DNA of 64,000 nucleotides. It comes from Pseudooceanicola marinus (GTDB lineage Bacteria > Pseudomonadota > Alphaproteobacteria > Rhodobacterales > Rhodobacteraceae). The stretch covers positions 372,001 through 436,000 of the forward strand of contig NZ_PGTC01000010.1 of assembly GCF_002786295.1 (NCBI RefSeq), written 5' to 3'. The position numbers and the translations under genes are program-made. The notes beneath the pieces are model-generated. The model did not search any database and had not been told where the DNA came from. It saw nothing but the letters and a program-made list of their open reading frames with translations. Positions 1 through 9,598 of this stretch are shown piece after piece (position 1 is the first letter of the stretch; every line of letters begins with the position of its first letter).

Positions 1-621
1 CCGGCCAGCGAGCCCGAGGACGATCCGGGCCGGCCCGAGTTCCTGTCGGTGCTGCGCGGCGACGCGGCGCTGCGCCGTTTCGTCCTGGTGCGCGGGCTGC
101 TGGTGTCCACCTCGCTGGCGCCACCCTACATCGTGCTGCTGTCGCAGGAGAGCGGTGAGGGCGTGCTGGGGCAGCTCGGTGCGATGCTGCTGGCAAGCTC
201 GGCGGCATCTTTTCTGTCGTCCTATGTCTGGGGCCGGCTGTCGGATCGGTCGTCGCGGCTGGTGCTGGCGGCCTCGGGCGTGGTCGGGGCGCTGTCGATG
301 GCGCTGATGCTGGCGCTCTGGGCCGCGGGGATCGCCAATGCGGTCTGGGTGGGGCCGGCGGTGCTTTTCCTGTTGATGATCGCCTACCACGGGGTGCGGC
401 AGGCGCGGTCGACCTACCTGGTGGACATGGCACCCGAGGACAGCCGGGGCAGCTATGCCGCCGTGGCCAATACGCTGATCGGGTCGATCCTGCTGCTGAC
501 CGGCCTCTTCGGCGGGGCGCTTTCGGTGATATCCGCCGCCTGGGCGCTGGCCGGGTTCGCGGTGATGGCGGCGGCGGGTGGCGCGCTGGCGCTGACCCTG
601 CGCGAGGTCGAGGCGGGCTGA
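1..621 (+). CDS. MFS transporter, C-terminal part (5' end outside window)
   Basis: The reading frame is open from the first base, so this is the last 206 residues of a longer protein. About five or six hydrophobic segments are visible, and between two of them (about nt 229-262) lies GRLSDRSSR, which resembles the conserved loop motif of the major facilitator superfamily (G-x-L-x-D-R). The start is GTG at nt 49 only if the protein were very short; the upstream in-frame sequence (SEPEDDPGRPEF) reads like a cytoplasmic loop between the two six-helix bundles, so truncation by the window edge is more likely. Substrate cannot be judged from this half. Confidence 0.75.
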   Translation, partial: PASEPEDDPGRPEFLSVLRGDAALRRFVLVRGLLVSTSLAPPYIVLLSQESGEGVLGQLGAMLLASSAASFLSSYVWGRLSDRSSRLVLAASGVVGALSMALMLALWAAGIANAVWVGPAVLFLLMIAYHGVRQARSTYLVDMAPEDSRGSYAAVANTLIGSILLLTGLFGGALSVISAAWALAGFAVMAAAGGALALTLREVEAG

Positions 622-687
622 GTTGCACCCCGTCACGGCCCATGCCAATCATTGGGCAAACGCCACTTATGGGGACGGGACATCCGC

Positions 688-1446
688 ATGACAGACGCCA
701 CCTATCTCGAAACGCCGCAGGGCCGCCGACTGGCCTATCACAAGACCGATGGGGCAGGCGACGGCCGCCCCGGCGTGGTCTTCCTGGGCGGGTTCAAATC
801 CGACATGGGCGGCACCAAGGCGATCTTCCTGGAAGAGTGGTGCCGGGCCCGCGGCCTGTCGTTCCTGCGGTTCGACTATTCGGGGCACGGCGAAAGCTCC
901 GAACCCTTCACCGATGGCTGCATCGGCGACTGGGCCGAGGATGCCGAGGTGGCGATCACCGAGCTGACCTCGGGGCCGCAGATCCTGGTGGGCTCGTCGA
1001 TGGGCGGCTGGATTTCGCTGCTGATGACGAAACGCCTGCATGATCGGGTGGCGGGCCTCGTGACTATCGCCGCCGCGCCGGATTTCACCGAGGACAGCAT
1101 GTGGGCCGGCTTCACCCAGGCGCAGCGCCTGGCGCTGGACATGGTGCAGCACGTCGAGCTGCCGTCGGAATACGGCGAGCCCTACGTGATCACCAAGCGG
1201 CTGATCGAGGACGGGCGCGATCACCTGGTCCTGCGGGACCCGGTGCCGCTGCCTTTCCCGGTGCGGTTCCTGCACGGCACGGCGGATGCGGATGTGGAAC
1301 TGTCCGTCGCCCTGCGGCTGATGGAAAAATCGGTCGGCGAGGACATTCACCTGAAGCTGGTGAAGGGCGCCGACCACCGCTTCTCCACCCCCGAATGCCT
1401 GGACCTGATCGGCACGGGCATCGAGGAAGTGCTGGCACGGCTCTGA
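688..1446 (+). CDS. alpha/beta hydrolase
   Basis: A 252-residue alpha/beta hydrolase fold protein. The nucleophile elbow GSSMGG places the catalytic serine at about residue 104. The likely acid is the Asp in HGTAD (about 200) and the catalytic His is in GADHRFS (about 230), so a full Ser-Asp-His triad is present. An early HG-like turn (LGGFKSDMGGTK) would form the oxyanion hole, as in carboxylesterase and acyl-peptidase-like members. I chose the ATG at 688 because the longer frame from 652 needs an ATT start and adds 12 residues unlike the fold. No signal peptide, so cytoplasmic. The substrate is unknown. Confidence 0.85.
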   Translation: MTDATYLETPQGRRLAYHKTDGAGDGRPGVVFLGGFKSDMGGTKAIFLEEWCRARGLSFLRFDYSGHGESSEPFTDGCIGDWAEDAEVAITELTSGPQILVGSSMGGWISLLMTKRLHDRVAGLVTIAAAPDFTEDSMWAGFTQAQRLALDMVQHVELPSEYGEPYVITKRLIEDGRDHLVLRDPVPLPFPVRFLHGTADADVELSVALRLMEKSVGEDIHLKLVKGADHRFSTPECLDLIGTGIEEVLARL

Positions 1447-1455
1447 AAACCGCGA

Positions 1456-1496
1456 CGGGGCAGGGCGGTGGCGCGGGGCGCGCCGCCCTGGCCCCG
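1456..1496. terminator. hairpin between convergent genes
   Basis: A strong GC-rich inverted repeat (arms about 1456-1468 and 1483-1496, one bulged base) fills the gap between the convergent hydrolase and phosphatidylcholine synthase genes. It has no clear T-run, so its role as a terminator for either gene is inferred from position. Confidence 0.4.
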
Positions 1497-1497
1497 C

Positions 1498-2202
1498 TCA
1501 GCGGCGGCCCGCGCGGGCCGGGATCAGTTGCTGGACCATGCCCACGAACAGCAGGTAGGCGCTGACCACGATCAGGGCCACCTCGGCCCAGTCGGGCAGG
1601 TTGAAGTTGGTCAGCGTCGCGAACAGGGCCAGCGCCACCCAAATCCCCGCCAGTGGCAGGGACAGCCCGCGCCAGCGCTCGGTGCGCACCGGGTGGATGA
1701 ATTTCAGCGGCAGGAACATCGTGGGCGTCAGCGCCAGGATCACGCCGACCATCACGGTCCAGTGCGGCTCCACCGCGAAGAAAACCAGCACCACCATGTT
1801 CCAGCAGCCCGGGAATCCCCAGAAGCTGTTGTCCTCGGTCTTCATCCGGGTGTCGGCGAAGTAGACCGAGCTGGCGAAGGCGATCAGCAGGACCCCGAAC
1901 CAGCCGGTCCAGCCCGGCAACAGGCCCGATTGGTAGAGGGCGAAGGCCGGGATGAAGACATAGGTCAGGTAGTCGATGATCAGATCCAGCAGCACGCCGT
2001 CGATCTGGGCCGCCTGGGTCTTCACGTGGTAGCGCCGGGCCAGCGGGCCATCGATGCCGTCCACGGCAAAGGCCACGACCAGCCACAGGTACATGGTTTC
2101 CCAGGCGCTGTTGGCGGCGGCGATGATCGCCAGCATCGAAAAGACCGCACCCGTGGCGGTCAGCAGGTGAACGGAGAGGGCGCGCAATCTGATCGTGTTC
2201 AT
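1498..2202 (-). CDS. pcs: phosphatidylcholine synthase (CDP-alcohol phosphatidyltransferase)
   Basis: A 234-residue integral membrane enzyme expected to condense CDP-diacylglycerol with choline to give phosphatidylcholine in the inner membrane, the one-step bacterial route. The CDP-alcohol phosphotransferase signature is complete: D51-G52, A55-R56, G69, D73 and D77. The 12-residue gap between the Arg and the Gly is longer than the usual 8 and, as I recall, is characteristic of Pcs rather than PgsA or PssA. Seven or eight hydrophobic segments follow. Length agrees with known Pcs proteins (about 240). The gene stands alone on the minus strand. No other choline gene is nearby. Confidence 0.85.
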   Translation of the reverse strand: MNTIRLRALSVHLLTATGAVFSMLAIIAAANSAWETMYLWLVVAFAVDGIDGPLARRYHVKTQAAQIDGVLLDLIIDYLTYVFIPAFALYQSGLLPGWTGWFGVLLIAFASSVYFADTRMKTEDNSFWGFPGCWNMVVLVFFAVEPHWTVMVGVILALTPTMFLPLKFIHPVRTERWRGLSLPLAGIWVALALFATLTNFNLPDWAEVALIVVSAYLLFVGMVQQLIPARAGRR

Positions 2203-2293
2203 GTCGGAGCCTAGTCATAGAAATGTTATCGGGGCAAGCGGTTAGCCCCGTGCCGCGGGATCGGGCGGTTTCAGGTCGGGGGAGGGACGGGGG

Positions 2294-3232
2294 TCAGCCG
2301 CGCGGATGGGCCTTGCGGTAGACCTCCATCAGGCGGGCGCTGTCGACCGCCGTGTAGGCCTGGGTGGTGGAGAGGCTGGCGTGACCCAGCAGTTCCTGAA
2401 TCGCCCGCAGGTCGCCGCCGGCGTTCAGCAAGTGGGTGGCGAAGCTGTGGCGCATGGCGTGGGGTGTCGCGCTGGCGGGCAGGCCCATCTGGGCGCGCAC
2501 CTGGGCCATGGTCTTGCGCAACTGCGCGGCGGCCAGCGGCCCGCCCCGGATGCCGCGAAAGACCGCGCGATCGGGCTCCATCTCCCAGGGGCAGAGGGTG
2601 ACGTAGCGGTCGACCGCTGCGCGGGCCGGGGCGATGACCGGCACCACGCGTTCCTTGTCGCCCTTGCCGCGGATGCGCAGCGCCTCGCCCAGGGGCAGGT
2701 CGGCCCCGGTCAGGCCGAGCGCCTCGGAGATCCGCAGCCCGCAGCCGTAGAGCAGGGTCAGCACGGCGGTGTCGCGCGCCGCGACCCAGTCGCGGGCATC
2801 CTGTTCGCCAACCCGTTCGATCATCTGCGCCGCGTCGGGCACCGACAGCGGGCGCGGCAGCTTGCGCTGATAGCGCGGCGAGCGGGCAGCCAGCACGGCG
2901 GTCGGCTCGAACCCTTCGCGCTCCGCCAGCCAGCGGTAGAAGCTTTTGACCGCCGAGAGCTTGCGCGCCAGGCTGCGGGCGCCGCAGCCGCCCGAGCGCA
3001 TCGCGGCCATCCAGGCGCGCATGTCCGACAGGGTGATGTCGCGCAGCGGCCCCAGCCCCTGGGCCTCGCCCTTGTGGGTGGTCAGGAAGGCGAGGAACTC
3101 GGCCACGTCGCCACGATAGGCGGTGATCGTGTTCTCGGCCCGGTCCTGGACCGCCGATTGCAGCTCCAGCCACTCTGTCAGTGCGTCGCGCGCCGCCGGC
3201 GAGATCAGCAGGCTGCCCTCGGCGCGGCTCAT
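2294..3232 (-). CDS. xerC: tyrosine recombinase XerC
   Basis: A 312-residue tyrosine recombinase that, with XerD, would resolve chromosome dimers at dif. It has an N-terminal SAM-like DNA-binding domain (about 14-105) and a C-terminal catalytic domain. The catalytic set is intact: R167 in GCGLRISEAL, K190 in the GKGDKERVVPV beta-hairpin, H258 and R261 in HAMRHSFATHLL, H284 in GHASLSTTQ, and nucleophile Y293 in AYT. The start at 3232 overlaps the stop of the upstream DUF484 gene by four bases (ATGA), implying translational coupling; longer in-frame extensions overlap DUF484 and look like noise. No phage genes are nearby, consistent with a housekeeping Xer rather than an integrase. Confidence 0.93.
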   Translation of the reverse strand: MSRAEGSLLISPAARDALTEWLELQSAVQDRAENTITAYRGDVAEFLAFLTTHKGEAQGLGPLRDITLSDMRAWMAAMRSGGCGARSLARKLSAVKSFYRWLAEREGFEPTAVLAARSPRYQRKLPRPLSVPDAAQMIERVGEQDARDWVAARDTAVLTLLYGCGLRISEALGLTGADLPLGEALRIRGKGDKERVVPVIAPARAAVDRYVTLCPWEMEPDRAVFRGIRGGPLAAAQLRKTMAQVRAQMGLPASATPHAMRHSFATHLLNAGGDLRAIQELLGHASLSTTQAYTAVDSARLMEVYRKAHPRG

Positions 3233-3945
3233 GACAGCCAGCGCCGCATGGTCCTTTCGAAGACCCCGGCGAAGAAACCCAGCAGGTCGGTGCCCTGCTG
3301 CGGGGTGAACTGCTGCGGATCCTCGGACCCCATCAGCAGCATGCCGGGCAGACGTCCCGGGCCGAAGTCCAGCCGCAGGCATGCTTCGGAACAGGTATGC
3401 TCTGCCTTTTCGCCGTACATCTCCTCGGTGCCGGCCTCGATCTGGCGCAGGATCACCTGACGCGCGGGGGAGGTGCGGTAGCCGTCCATGTAGGCGGAGA
3501 TGAACCCGGGATCGACCACGCGCAGCACGTCGCCCAGGCGCCGTACGGCCGGGTCGCTTTCGTCCTGGGTGGTTTCCAGCACCAGATGCATGGAATCCAC
3601 GCCCAGGATGTCGGCCACCTCGCCGCCCAGGTCGCGCAGGAAGGTCTCGAATTCGTCGCCATCCATCATGCGGATGATGGCGCGGTGAATCTGGTTGGTG
3701 CCCGCGAGGTTCTCATAGGCCGCCGCGATGACCGACCGATGGGTGTCCTCCAGCCGGTCAAGCCGGTCTTCCAGACGTTCCATGGCGATGCCGCGCAGGT
3801 CGACGATATTGCCGCCCATGGTCTTGTCGTTGGCCGCGATCAGGGCCTTCATCATGTCGCTGTCGTCGAGGATGATATCCGGCCGCGCCAGTACGCGCTC
3901 GCGCAGTTTTCGGTCCAGCTCGGGTTTGCCGGGTGTCGTTGTCAT
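3229..3945 (-). CDS. DUF484 family protein
   Basis: A 238-residue soluble protein of the DUF484 family (GAF-like fold), commonly encoded just before xerC in proteobacteria; the function is not established. The N-terminal helical part (about 1-85, with the run RLEDRLDRLEDTHRSV) is followed by a GAF-like domain (about 90-235). The stop overlaps the xerC start by four bases, so the two are probably made together. The start ATG at 3945 is the first of the frame. It is downstream of, and oriented with, the aldolase gene, but a terminator-like hairpin separates them. Confidence 0.85.
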   Translation of the reverse strand: MTTTPGKPELDRKLRERVLARPDIILDDSDMMKALIAANDKTMGGNIVDLRGIAMERLEDRLDRLEDTHRSVIAAAYENLAGTNQIHRAIIRMMDGDEFETFLRDLGGEVADILGVDSMHLVLETTQDESDPAVRRLGDVLRVVDPGFISAYMDGYRTSPARQVILRQIEAGTEEMYGEKAEHTCSEACLRLDFGPGRLPGMLLMGSEDPQQFTPQQGTDLLGFFAGVFERTMRRWLS

Positions 3946-4074
3946 GCCTGGTGCCTGCCTCTGGTCTTCTTTTGCCGGTAAACCTAGCAGACCCGCAGGG
4001 GGATTTCGCGCCTTTTCTGGTGCGGGAGAGCGAAGTTTCGCCGCCCGAGCCGGGACTTTGGTCGCAGGCCCCGC

Positions 4075-4109
4075 AAAGGGAAAGCGCCCCCGCTTGTCAG
4101 CGGAGGCGC
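4075..4109 (-). terminator. intrinsic terminator after the aldolase gene
   Basis: Inverted repeat with 11-base arms (4084-4094 and 4099-4109, one mismatch) and a 4-base loop. Read on the minus strand it is followed by a T-rich tract (complement of 4075-4083, AAAGGGAAA). It lies 52 bases beyond the stop of the minus-strand aldolase gene. Confidence 0.65.
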
Positions 4110-4160
4110 CCCTCGTCGTCTGCCTGTCGGTGCGCCTGCCCGCCGGGGGCAGGGGGCGCC

Positions 4161-4814
4161 TTACAGGATCTTGATGCCGGCCTCGGCGATGTCCTTCAGG
4201 AAGGCATCCAGGCCCTTGTCGGTCAGCGGGTGGCTGGCCAGGGCCTTGATGACCGCGGGCGGCGCGGTGATCACGTCGGCGCCGATGCGGGCGCTGTCCA
4301 GAACGTGGTTCGGCGTGCGGATCGAGGCCGCCAGGATCTCGGTCTCGAACCCGTAGTTGTCGTAGATGGTGCGGATGTCCTCGATCAGCTCCATGCCGTC
4401 CAGGTTGATGTCATCCAGGCGACCGATGAAGGGGCTGATGAAGGTCGCGCCGGCCTTGGCGGCCAGCAGCGCCTGGTTGGCGGAGAAGCACAGGGTCACA
4501 TTGACCATGGTGCCTTCGTCCGACAGCACCTTGCAGGCCTTCAGGCCGTCCCAGGTCAGCGGCACCTTCACGGTGATGTTGTCGGCGATCTTGGCCAGCT
4601 TGCGGCCTTCAGCGATCATCTGCTCGGCTTCGGTGGCGACCACCTCGGCGGAGACGGGACCGTCAACCAGGTCGCAGATCTCCTTGATCACTTCCAGGAT
4701 GTCACGGCCGGACTTCTTGATGAGAGAGGGGTTGGTGGTGACGCCATCCACCATGCCGAGGTCATTCAGCTCGGTAATGGCGGACACGTCTGCGGTGTCG
4801 ACGAAAAACTTCAT
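4161..4814 (-). CDS. fsa: fructose-6-phosphate aldolase / small transaldolase (TalC family)
   Basis: A 217-residue (beta/alpha)8 enzyme of the small transaldolase subfamily. The Schiff-base lysine is K83 in [12 protein letters not shown], with D6 (FFVDTAD) and the GVTTNPSL strand near residues 24-31 completing the active site. It either transfers dihydroxyacetone in the pentose phosphate pathway or cleaves fructose 6-phosphate; sequence alone does not separate the two, and alphaproteobacterial members are variously annotated as Tal or Fsa. It is divergent from priA with a short shared promoter region, and followed by a terminator at 4075-4109. Confidence 0.88.
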   Translation of the reverse strand: MKFFVDTADVSAITELNDLGMVDGVTTNPSLIKKSGRDILEVIKEICDLVDGPVSAEVVATEAEQMIAEGRKLAKIADNITVKVPLTWDGLKACKVLSDEGTMVNVTLCFSANQALLAAKAGATFISPFIGRLDDINLDGMELIEDIRTIYDNYGFETEILAASIRTPNHVLDSARIGADVITAPPAVIKALASHPLTDKGLDAFLKDIAEAGIKIL

Positions 4815-4903
4815 GATCGGGGTCCCCCGGGTTGCATTGTCTCGCCCCGCGTTTACCCGATAGACTGGTTGCCCGAAACCCTGAACACGCGCGGACGCTT
4901 TCT

Positions 4904-7156
4904 TTGGCCGATCCCGACCCTGCCTTCCCCGGCTCTCTCTTCGATGAGACCCCAGCCTACAGTTATGCGCCTGCCGATTACGCGGAAGGCGAACTGGTCA
5001 GCGTGCTGACGACTCAGCCGCTGGACCGGCCACTGGACTACAAGGCGCCCCCCGGTGGGGTGGCCGACGGCGCCTTCGTGCTGGTGCCCCTGGGGCCGCG
5101 GCTGGTGATGGGCGTGGTCTGGGGTCGGGGGCGTGGCGGCTTCGACCTGTCGAAGGCGCGCGGCATCAATGCCGTGCTGCCCGTGCCGCCGATGCGCGAG
5201 GAAATGCGCGACTTCCTGGAAAAGGCCGGGGCCTACACGCTGACGCCCATGCCCGCCATGTTGCGCCTGGCGACCCGGGCGCCGGGCCTCACCGATCCGC
5301 CGTCGATGCGCAAGGTCTACCGCATGGGCGAGGGCGAGCCCGATCGGATGACCGACGCGCGGTCCCGCGTGCTGGCGGTGCTGGAGGAATTTGGCGGCCT
5401 GGCCTTCACCCTGAAGGAGCTGAGCGAGGCCGCGGGCGTCACCTCCTCGGTGATCAAGGGTCTGGTGAAACAGGGCGCGGTCAGCGAGGAGAACACCCCC
5501 CGCGATCTGCCCTATCCCACGCTGGACCCCAGTTTGCCCGGCAAGGCCCTGACCGAGGCGCAGGAGGCGGCGGCGGACGATCTGCGCGCGGGTCTGCGCG
5601 CGGGCAGCTATGGCACGACCCTGCTGCGCGGCATCACCGGGTCGGGCAAGACCGAGGTCTACCTGGAGGCCGTGGCCGCCGCCCTGGCCCAGGGCCGTCA
5701 GGCGCTGGTGCTGCTGCCTGAGATCGCCCTGTCGGCGGAATTCCTGACCCGGGTCGAGCAACGCTTCGGCGCGAAACCGGCCGAATGGCATTCGGGCGTC
5801 ACCATGACCGAACGCCGCCGCACCTGGAAGATGGTGGCCGAGGGCGGCGCGCAGCTGGTGGTTGGCGCGCGCTCCGCCCTGTTCCTGCCCTTCCGCGACC
5901 TGGGCCTGATCGTGGTGGATGAGGAGCACGACAGTTCCTACAAGCAGGAGGATGGCGTCCTCTACAATGCCCGCGACATGGCGGTGCTGCGCGCCTCCAT
6001 CGCGGGCGCCCAGGTGGTTCTGGCCTCGGCCACGCCGAGCCTGGAAAGCTGGGTCAACGCCCAGGCAGGCAAGTATCGCCGGGTCGATCTGAAATCCCGC
6101 TTCGGCGCTGCCGTCCTGCCGGAGATGAAGGCCATCGACATGCGTGCCGAGGAGGTGCCGTCGGGGCAGTGGATCTCCCCCGCGCTGCGCCAGGCGGTGA
6201 ACCAGCGGGTCGAGGCCGGGGAACAGTCGCTACTGTTCCTCAACCGCCGTGGCTATGCGCCGGTGACGCTGTGCCGGGCCTGCGGGCATCAGATCGAATG
6301 CCCCCAATGCGACGCCCGGATGGTCGAGCACCGCTTCCTCAAGCGTCTGATGTGCCACCAGTGCGGCGAGAACATGCCGGTGCCCGAGACCTGCCCGAAA
6401 TGCGAGGCGGAAGGGACGCTGGCCGCCGTCGGCCCCGGGGTCGAGCGGCTGACCGAGGAGGCCACGGCGCTGTTCCCCGAGGCGCGCATCGCCACGCTGT
6501 CGTCGGACCTCTTTTCCTCGGCTCGCGCCCTGAAACAGGCGGTGGCGACGATTGCCGGGGGCGGCGCGGACATCATCGTGGGCACGCAGCTGGTCGCCAA
6601 GGGGCACAATTTCCCTGCGCTGACCCTGGTGGGGGTGATCGACAGTGATCTGGGCCTGCACGGGTCCGACATGCGGGCGGCCGAGAAGACCTTCCAGCTG
6701 ATGCGCCAGGTGGCGGGGCGGGCGGGGCGCGCCGACAAGCCGGGCCAGGCGTTGATGCAGACCTATCAGCCTGACCACCCGGTGATCCGCGCCATCCTGT
6801 CGGGCGACGAGGAAGAGTTCTGGAACGCAGAGGCCGAAAGCCGTCATCAGGCCGGCATGCCGCCCTTCGGACGCATGGCGGGGATCATCCTGTCGGCGGA
6901 ACAGGCCGATGTGGCCATGGCCGCCGGGATGGAGCTGGCCCGCCATGACGGTCCGATCCGCGCGGCGGGCGCTGTGGTGTATGGACCGGCACCCGCCCCC
7001 ATTGCCCGGGTGCGCGGATGGCATCGGGTGCGGATGCTGGTCAAGGCGCCCAAGGGCGTGGCCCTGCAACGGGCGGTGTCGGACTGGGTCGCGGGCGTCC
7101 GCCTGCCGAAGAACCTGCGCCTGGCGATCGACATCGACCCGCAGAGCTTCTTCTGA
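4904..7156 (+). CDS. priA: primosomal protein N' (replication restart helicase PriA)
   Basis: A superfamily 2 DNA helicase of about 750 residues that reloads the replisome at stalled forks. Visible are the N-terminal 3'-end-binding domain ([16 protein letters not shown]), Walker [13 protein letters not shown] (about nt 5632), Walker B with [15 protein letters not shown], the [13 protein letters not shown] helicase motif VI, and a zinc-binding insert with paired cysteines ([13 protein letters not shown] and CHQCGEN..CPKC, nt 6273-6410). The start is uncertain: I prefer TTG at 4904, which leaves about 90 bases for divergent promoters with the aldolase gene. The frame is open up to a TTG at 4832, only 17 bases from the aldolase start. 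Confidence 0.92.
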   Translation: MADPDPAFPGSLFDETPAYSYAPADYAEGELVSVLTTQPLDRPLDYKAPPGGVADGAFVLVPLGPRLVMGVVWGRGRGGFDLSKARGINAVLPVPPMREEMRDFLEKAGAYTLTPMPAMLRLATRAPGLTDPPSMRKVYRMGEGEPDRMTDARSRVLAVLEEFGGLAFTLKELSEAAGVTSSVIKGLVKQGAVSEENTPRDLPYPTLDPSLPGKALTEAQEAAADDLRAGLRAGSYGTTLLRGITGSGKTEVYLEAVAAALAQGRQALVLLPEIALSAEFLTRVEQRFGAKPAEWHSGVTMTERRRTWKMVAEGGAQLVVGARSALFLPFRDLGLIVVDEEHDSSYKQEDGVLYNARDMAVLRASIAGAQVVLASATPSLESWVNAQAGKYRRVDLKSRFGAAVLPEMKAIDMRAEEVPSGQWISPALRQAVNQRVEAGEQSLLFLNRRGYAPVTLCRACGHQIECPQCDARMVEHRFLKRLMCHQCGENMPVPETCPKCEAEGTLAAVGPGVERLTEEATALFPEARIATLSSDLFSSARALKQAVATIAGGGADIIVGTQLVAKGHNFPALTLVGVIDSDLGLHGSDMRAAEKTFQLMRQVAGRAGRADKPGQALMQTYQPDHPVIRAILSGDEEEFWNAEAESRHQAGMPPFGRMAGIILSAEQADVAMAAGMELARHDGPIRAAGAVVYGPAPAPIARVRGWHRVRMLVKAPKGVALQRAVSDWVAGVRLPKNLRLAIDIDPQSFF

Positions 7157-7280
7157 GGCAGGCCCCGGGCCGGGCTGGCCGCGCGGCGAACCGGCCCCCG
7201 CGCGGGGGGGCGGCCAAATTGTGCGTTCTTGCGAAATCATTTTTCTATCCAAAGCATGCGGATCGCATTAATTGGGCTGC

Positions 7281-8516
7281 ATGACCAAGACCCTTCCCCT
7301 TGCCGATGCGGCCACCCAACCCTTCTGGCGGCGCCCCGTGGCGCTGCTGTTCCTCATGGCCGCGGCGATGCCGATCTCCTTTGCGACCTGGTCGGCGCTG
7401 CTGAACAACTTCGTCATCGAGGCGGCGGAGTTCGACGGTTCCGACATCGGCTGGCTGCACACGGTGCGGGAGATCCCGGGCTTTCTCAGCTTCGGGGTGA
7501 TCCTGGTGCTGATCCTGGTGCGGGAACAGGCGCTGGCGCTGACCTCGCTGATGTTGCTGGGGATCGCCACGGGTCTGACGGCCTATTTCCCCTCGCTCGG
7601 CGGCATCCTGATGATCACCTTCCTCAGCTCGGTGGGCTTCCACTACTACGAGGCGGTGAACCAGTCGCTGCAACTGCAATGGCTGACCCGCGAGGAGGCG
7701 CCGAAGGTGCTGGGCAAGCTCCTGGCGGTGGGATCGGCGGCGACGTTGGTGTCCTACGGGCTGATCGTGCTGCTGTGGGATCCGCTGGGTCTGACCTACA
7801 ACACGGTCTTCATGATCGCGGGCGGGATCACCGTGGCCATCGCGCTGTTCGCGCGCTTCAGCTATCCCCGGTTCGAGAGCCCGCATCCGCAGCGCAAGAC
7901 CCTGGTGCTGCGCAAGCGCTACTGGCTCTATTACGTGCTGCAGTTCCTGGCGGGCGCACGGCGGCAGATCTTCGTGGTCTTCGCAGGCTTCATGATGGTC
8001 GAACGCTTCGGTTTCGACGTGCATGAGGTGACCTCGCTCTTCCTCATCACCCTGCTCGGCAACATGATCATCGCGCCCATGATCGGCCGCGCCGTTGGCC
8101 GTTTCGGCGAACGCCGGGTGCTGCTGGTGGAATACGCAGGGCTGGTCACTATCTTCACGCTCTATGGCGGCATCTATTTCTTCGGCTGGGGGCTGGTGCT
8201 GGCGGCCACGCTCTACGTGATCGACAACCTGCTGTTCGGCCTGGCGCTGGCGCTGAAGACCTACTTCCAGAAGATCGGTGACCCGGGCGATATGGCCCCC
8301 ACGGCCGCCGTGGCCTTCACCATCAACCACATCGCGGCGGTCGTCCTGCCGGCCTCGCTGGGCTACCTGTGGCTGGTATCTCCGGCGGCGGTTTTCGTGC
8401 TGGCCTCGGGGCTGGCGGCCTGTTCCTTCCTCTTCGGCCTGCTGATCCCCCGCCACCCCGAACCGGGGTATGAGACGATCTTCGCCGGACGCCGCTCCCC
8501 CGCCGCGGCGGAGTGA
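7281..8516 (+). CDS. MFS transporter
   Basis: A 411-residue polytopic protein with about 12 hydrophobic segments in two six-helix halves, the layout of the major facilitator superfamily. No substrate-specific motif is recognisable. The ATG at 7281 is preferred over a TTG at 7272. The gene stands alone between priA and prmA, both on the same strand, with a 124-base upstream gap that becomes AT-richer just before the start and could hold its own promoter. Known family function is proton-coupled or facilitated transport across the inner membrane; whether uptake or efflux is unclear. Confidence 0.75.
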   Translation: MTKTLPLADAATQPFWRRPVALLFLMAAAMPISFATWSALLNNFVIEAAEFDGSDIGWLHTVREIPGFLSFGVILVLILVREQALALTSLMLLGIATGLTAYFPSLGGILMITFLSSVGFHYYEAVNQSLQLQWLTREEAPKVLGKLLAVGSAATLVSYGLIVLLWDPLGLTYNTVFMIAGGITVAIALFARFSYPRFESPHPQRKTLVLRKRYWLYYVLQFLAGARRQIFVVFAGFMMVERFGFDVHEVTSLFLITLLGNMIIAPMIGRAVGRFGERRVLLVEYAGLVTIFTLYGGIYFFGWGLVLAATLYVIDNLLFGLALALKTYFQKIGDPGDMAPTAAVAFTINHIAAVVLPASLGYLWLVSPAAVFVLASGLAACSFLFGLLIPRHPEPGYETIFAGRRSPAAAE

Positions 8517-8579
8517 GCGCGCTTGACGCCGGGCCGCCCGGCGCTTAGGCCGCTGAGCGACCCAAGATGCGAGGACGCA

Positions 8580-9455
8580 ATGGCCACCTGGACCGCCCTG
8601 ACCACCCTTGAAACCAAACACGACGCCGAGGCCCTCGGCGCCGCGATGGAAGGGCTGATGCCGGAACCCACGGGCGTCGGTGTCTTCGAGATGGAAGACG
8701 GCTCCGGCCTGTGGGAAGTGGGCGGCTACTTCGAGGAGAAGCCCGACATTGCCGGGCTGGCCTTGCTGGCCACGCTGCACAACGCGCGCCCCTTCGCCGT
8801 GTCCGAGCTTCCCGAGACCGACTGGGTGGCCCATGTGCGCCGGGAGCTGGCACCGGTCGAGGCCGGGCGCTTCTTCGTCTACGGCTCCCATGATGCCGAC
8901 AAGTTGCCGCAGGACCCCGCCAAGATTCCGCTGTTGATCGAGGCTGCCATGGCCTTCGGCACCGGCCACCATGGCACCACCCTGGGCTGCCTGAAGGCGC
9001 TGGACCGGCTGGACAACGAAGGTTTCTCCACTGATCGCACCGCCGACATCGGCTGCGGCACCGCAGTGCTTGCGATGGCGGCGGCGAAGATCTGGCCGGG
9101 CACGCCCGTGGCCTCCGACATCGACCCGGTCGCGGTCGAGGTGGCCGAGGCCAACCTGAAGGCCAACGGCATGGCCGGCGCCGTCACCTGCTGCGAGGCG
9201 GCCGGGTTCGACAACCCAATCCTGGCGGAGAAGGCCCCCTATGGCCTGATCTTCGCCAACATCCTGATGGGCCCGCTGGTGGCCCTGGCGCCCGACCTGG
9301 CCAAGCACCTGGAACAGGGCGGCTACGCCATCCTGTCGGGCCTGCTGAACGAGCAGGCCGAGGCCGTGCAGGCCGCCTATGAGGCCGAGGGCTTGGCCCT
9401 GCACCACGCCGAACAGATCCGCGAATGGACCACCCTGACCCTGCGTCGGGTCTGA
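8580..9455 (+). CDS. prmA: ribosomal protein L11 methyltransferase
   Basis: A 291-residue class I SAM-dependent methyltransferase that trimethylates ribosomal protein L11. The PrmA hallmark AFGTGHHGTT (about nt 8953-8982) and the SAM-binding strand TADIGCGTAVLAMAAAK (about nt 9040-9090) followed by ASDIDPVAVEVAEAN are intact, as is the NILMGPL motif (family N-I/V-L-x-x-P-L). Start is ATG 8580 (MATWTAL); the longer frame from 8523 adds a Pro/Arg-rich stretch unlike the family. The N-terminal substrate-recognition domain of about 90 residues is present, so length is normal. Confidence 0.93.
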   Translation: MATWTALTTLETKHDAEALGAAMEGLMPEPTGVGVFEMEDGSGLWEVGGYFEEKPDIAGLALLATLHNARPFAVSELPETDWVAHVRRELAPVEAGRFFVYGSHDADKLPQDPAKIPLLIEAAMAFGTGHHGTTLGCLKALDRLDNEGFSTDRTADIGCGTAVLAMAAAKIWPGTPVASDIDPVAVEVAEANLKANGMAGAVTCCEAAGFDNPILAEKAPYGLIFANILMGPLVALAPDLAKHLEQGGYAILSGLLNEQAEAVQAAYEAEGLALHHAEQIREWTTLTLRRV

Positions 9456-9598
9456 CCCCAACACCTTCGTCCCGACGGTTCGGACCCGGTCAGCACGCAT
9501 CGCTGTACCGGGTTTGACCGTTTTCGGCCCCATTCAGGCCCGAATCCTGCGTTTACCTTGATCTCGACGGGCTGGGGGGCTGAGAGTTGAGGGACGAG

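Noticed and set aside
667-1377. Long antisense open frames opposite the alpha/beta hydrolase and many other genes
   Set aside because: In very GC-rich DNA, antisense and shifted frames stay open by chance. They lack domains, have Arg/Pro/His-rich composition and no ribosome binding sites.
2294-3232. Considered as a phage integrase marking an integrated element
   Set aside because: Length, catalytic residues and coupling to DUF484 fit chromosomal XerC; no tRNA, attachment repeats or phage genes are nearby.
7157-7280. GC-rich palindrome after priA considered as a terminator
   Set aside because: The CCCCCGCGCGGGGG core has no loop or T-run, so the evidence is too weak to list.
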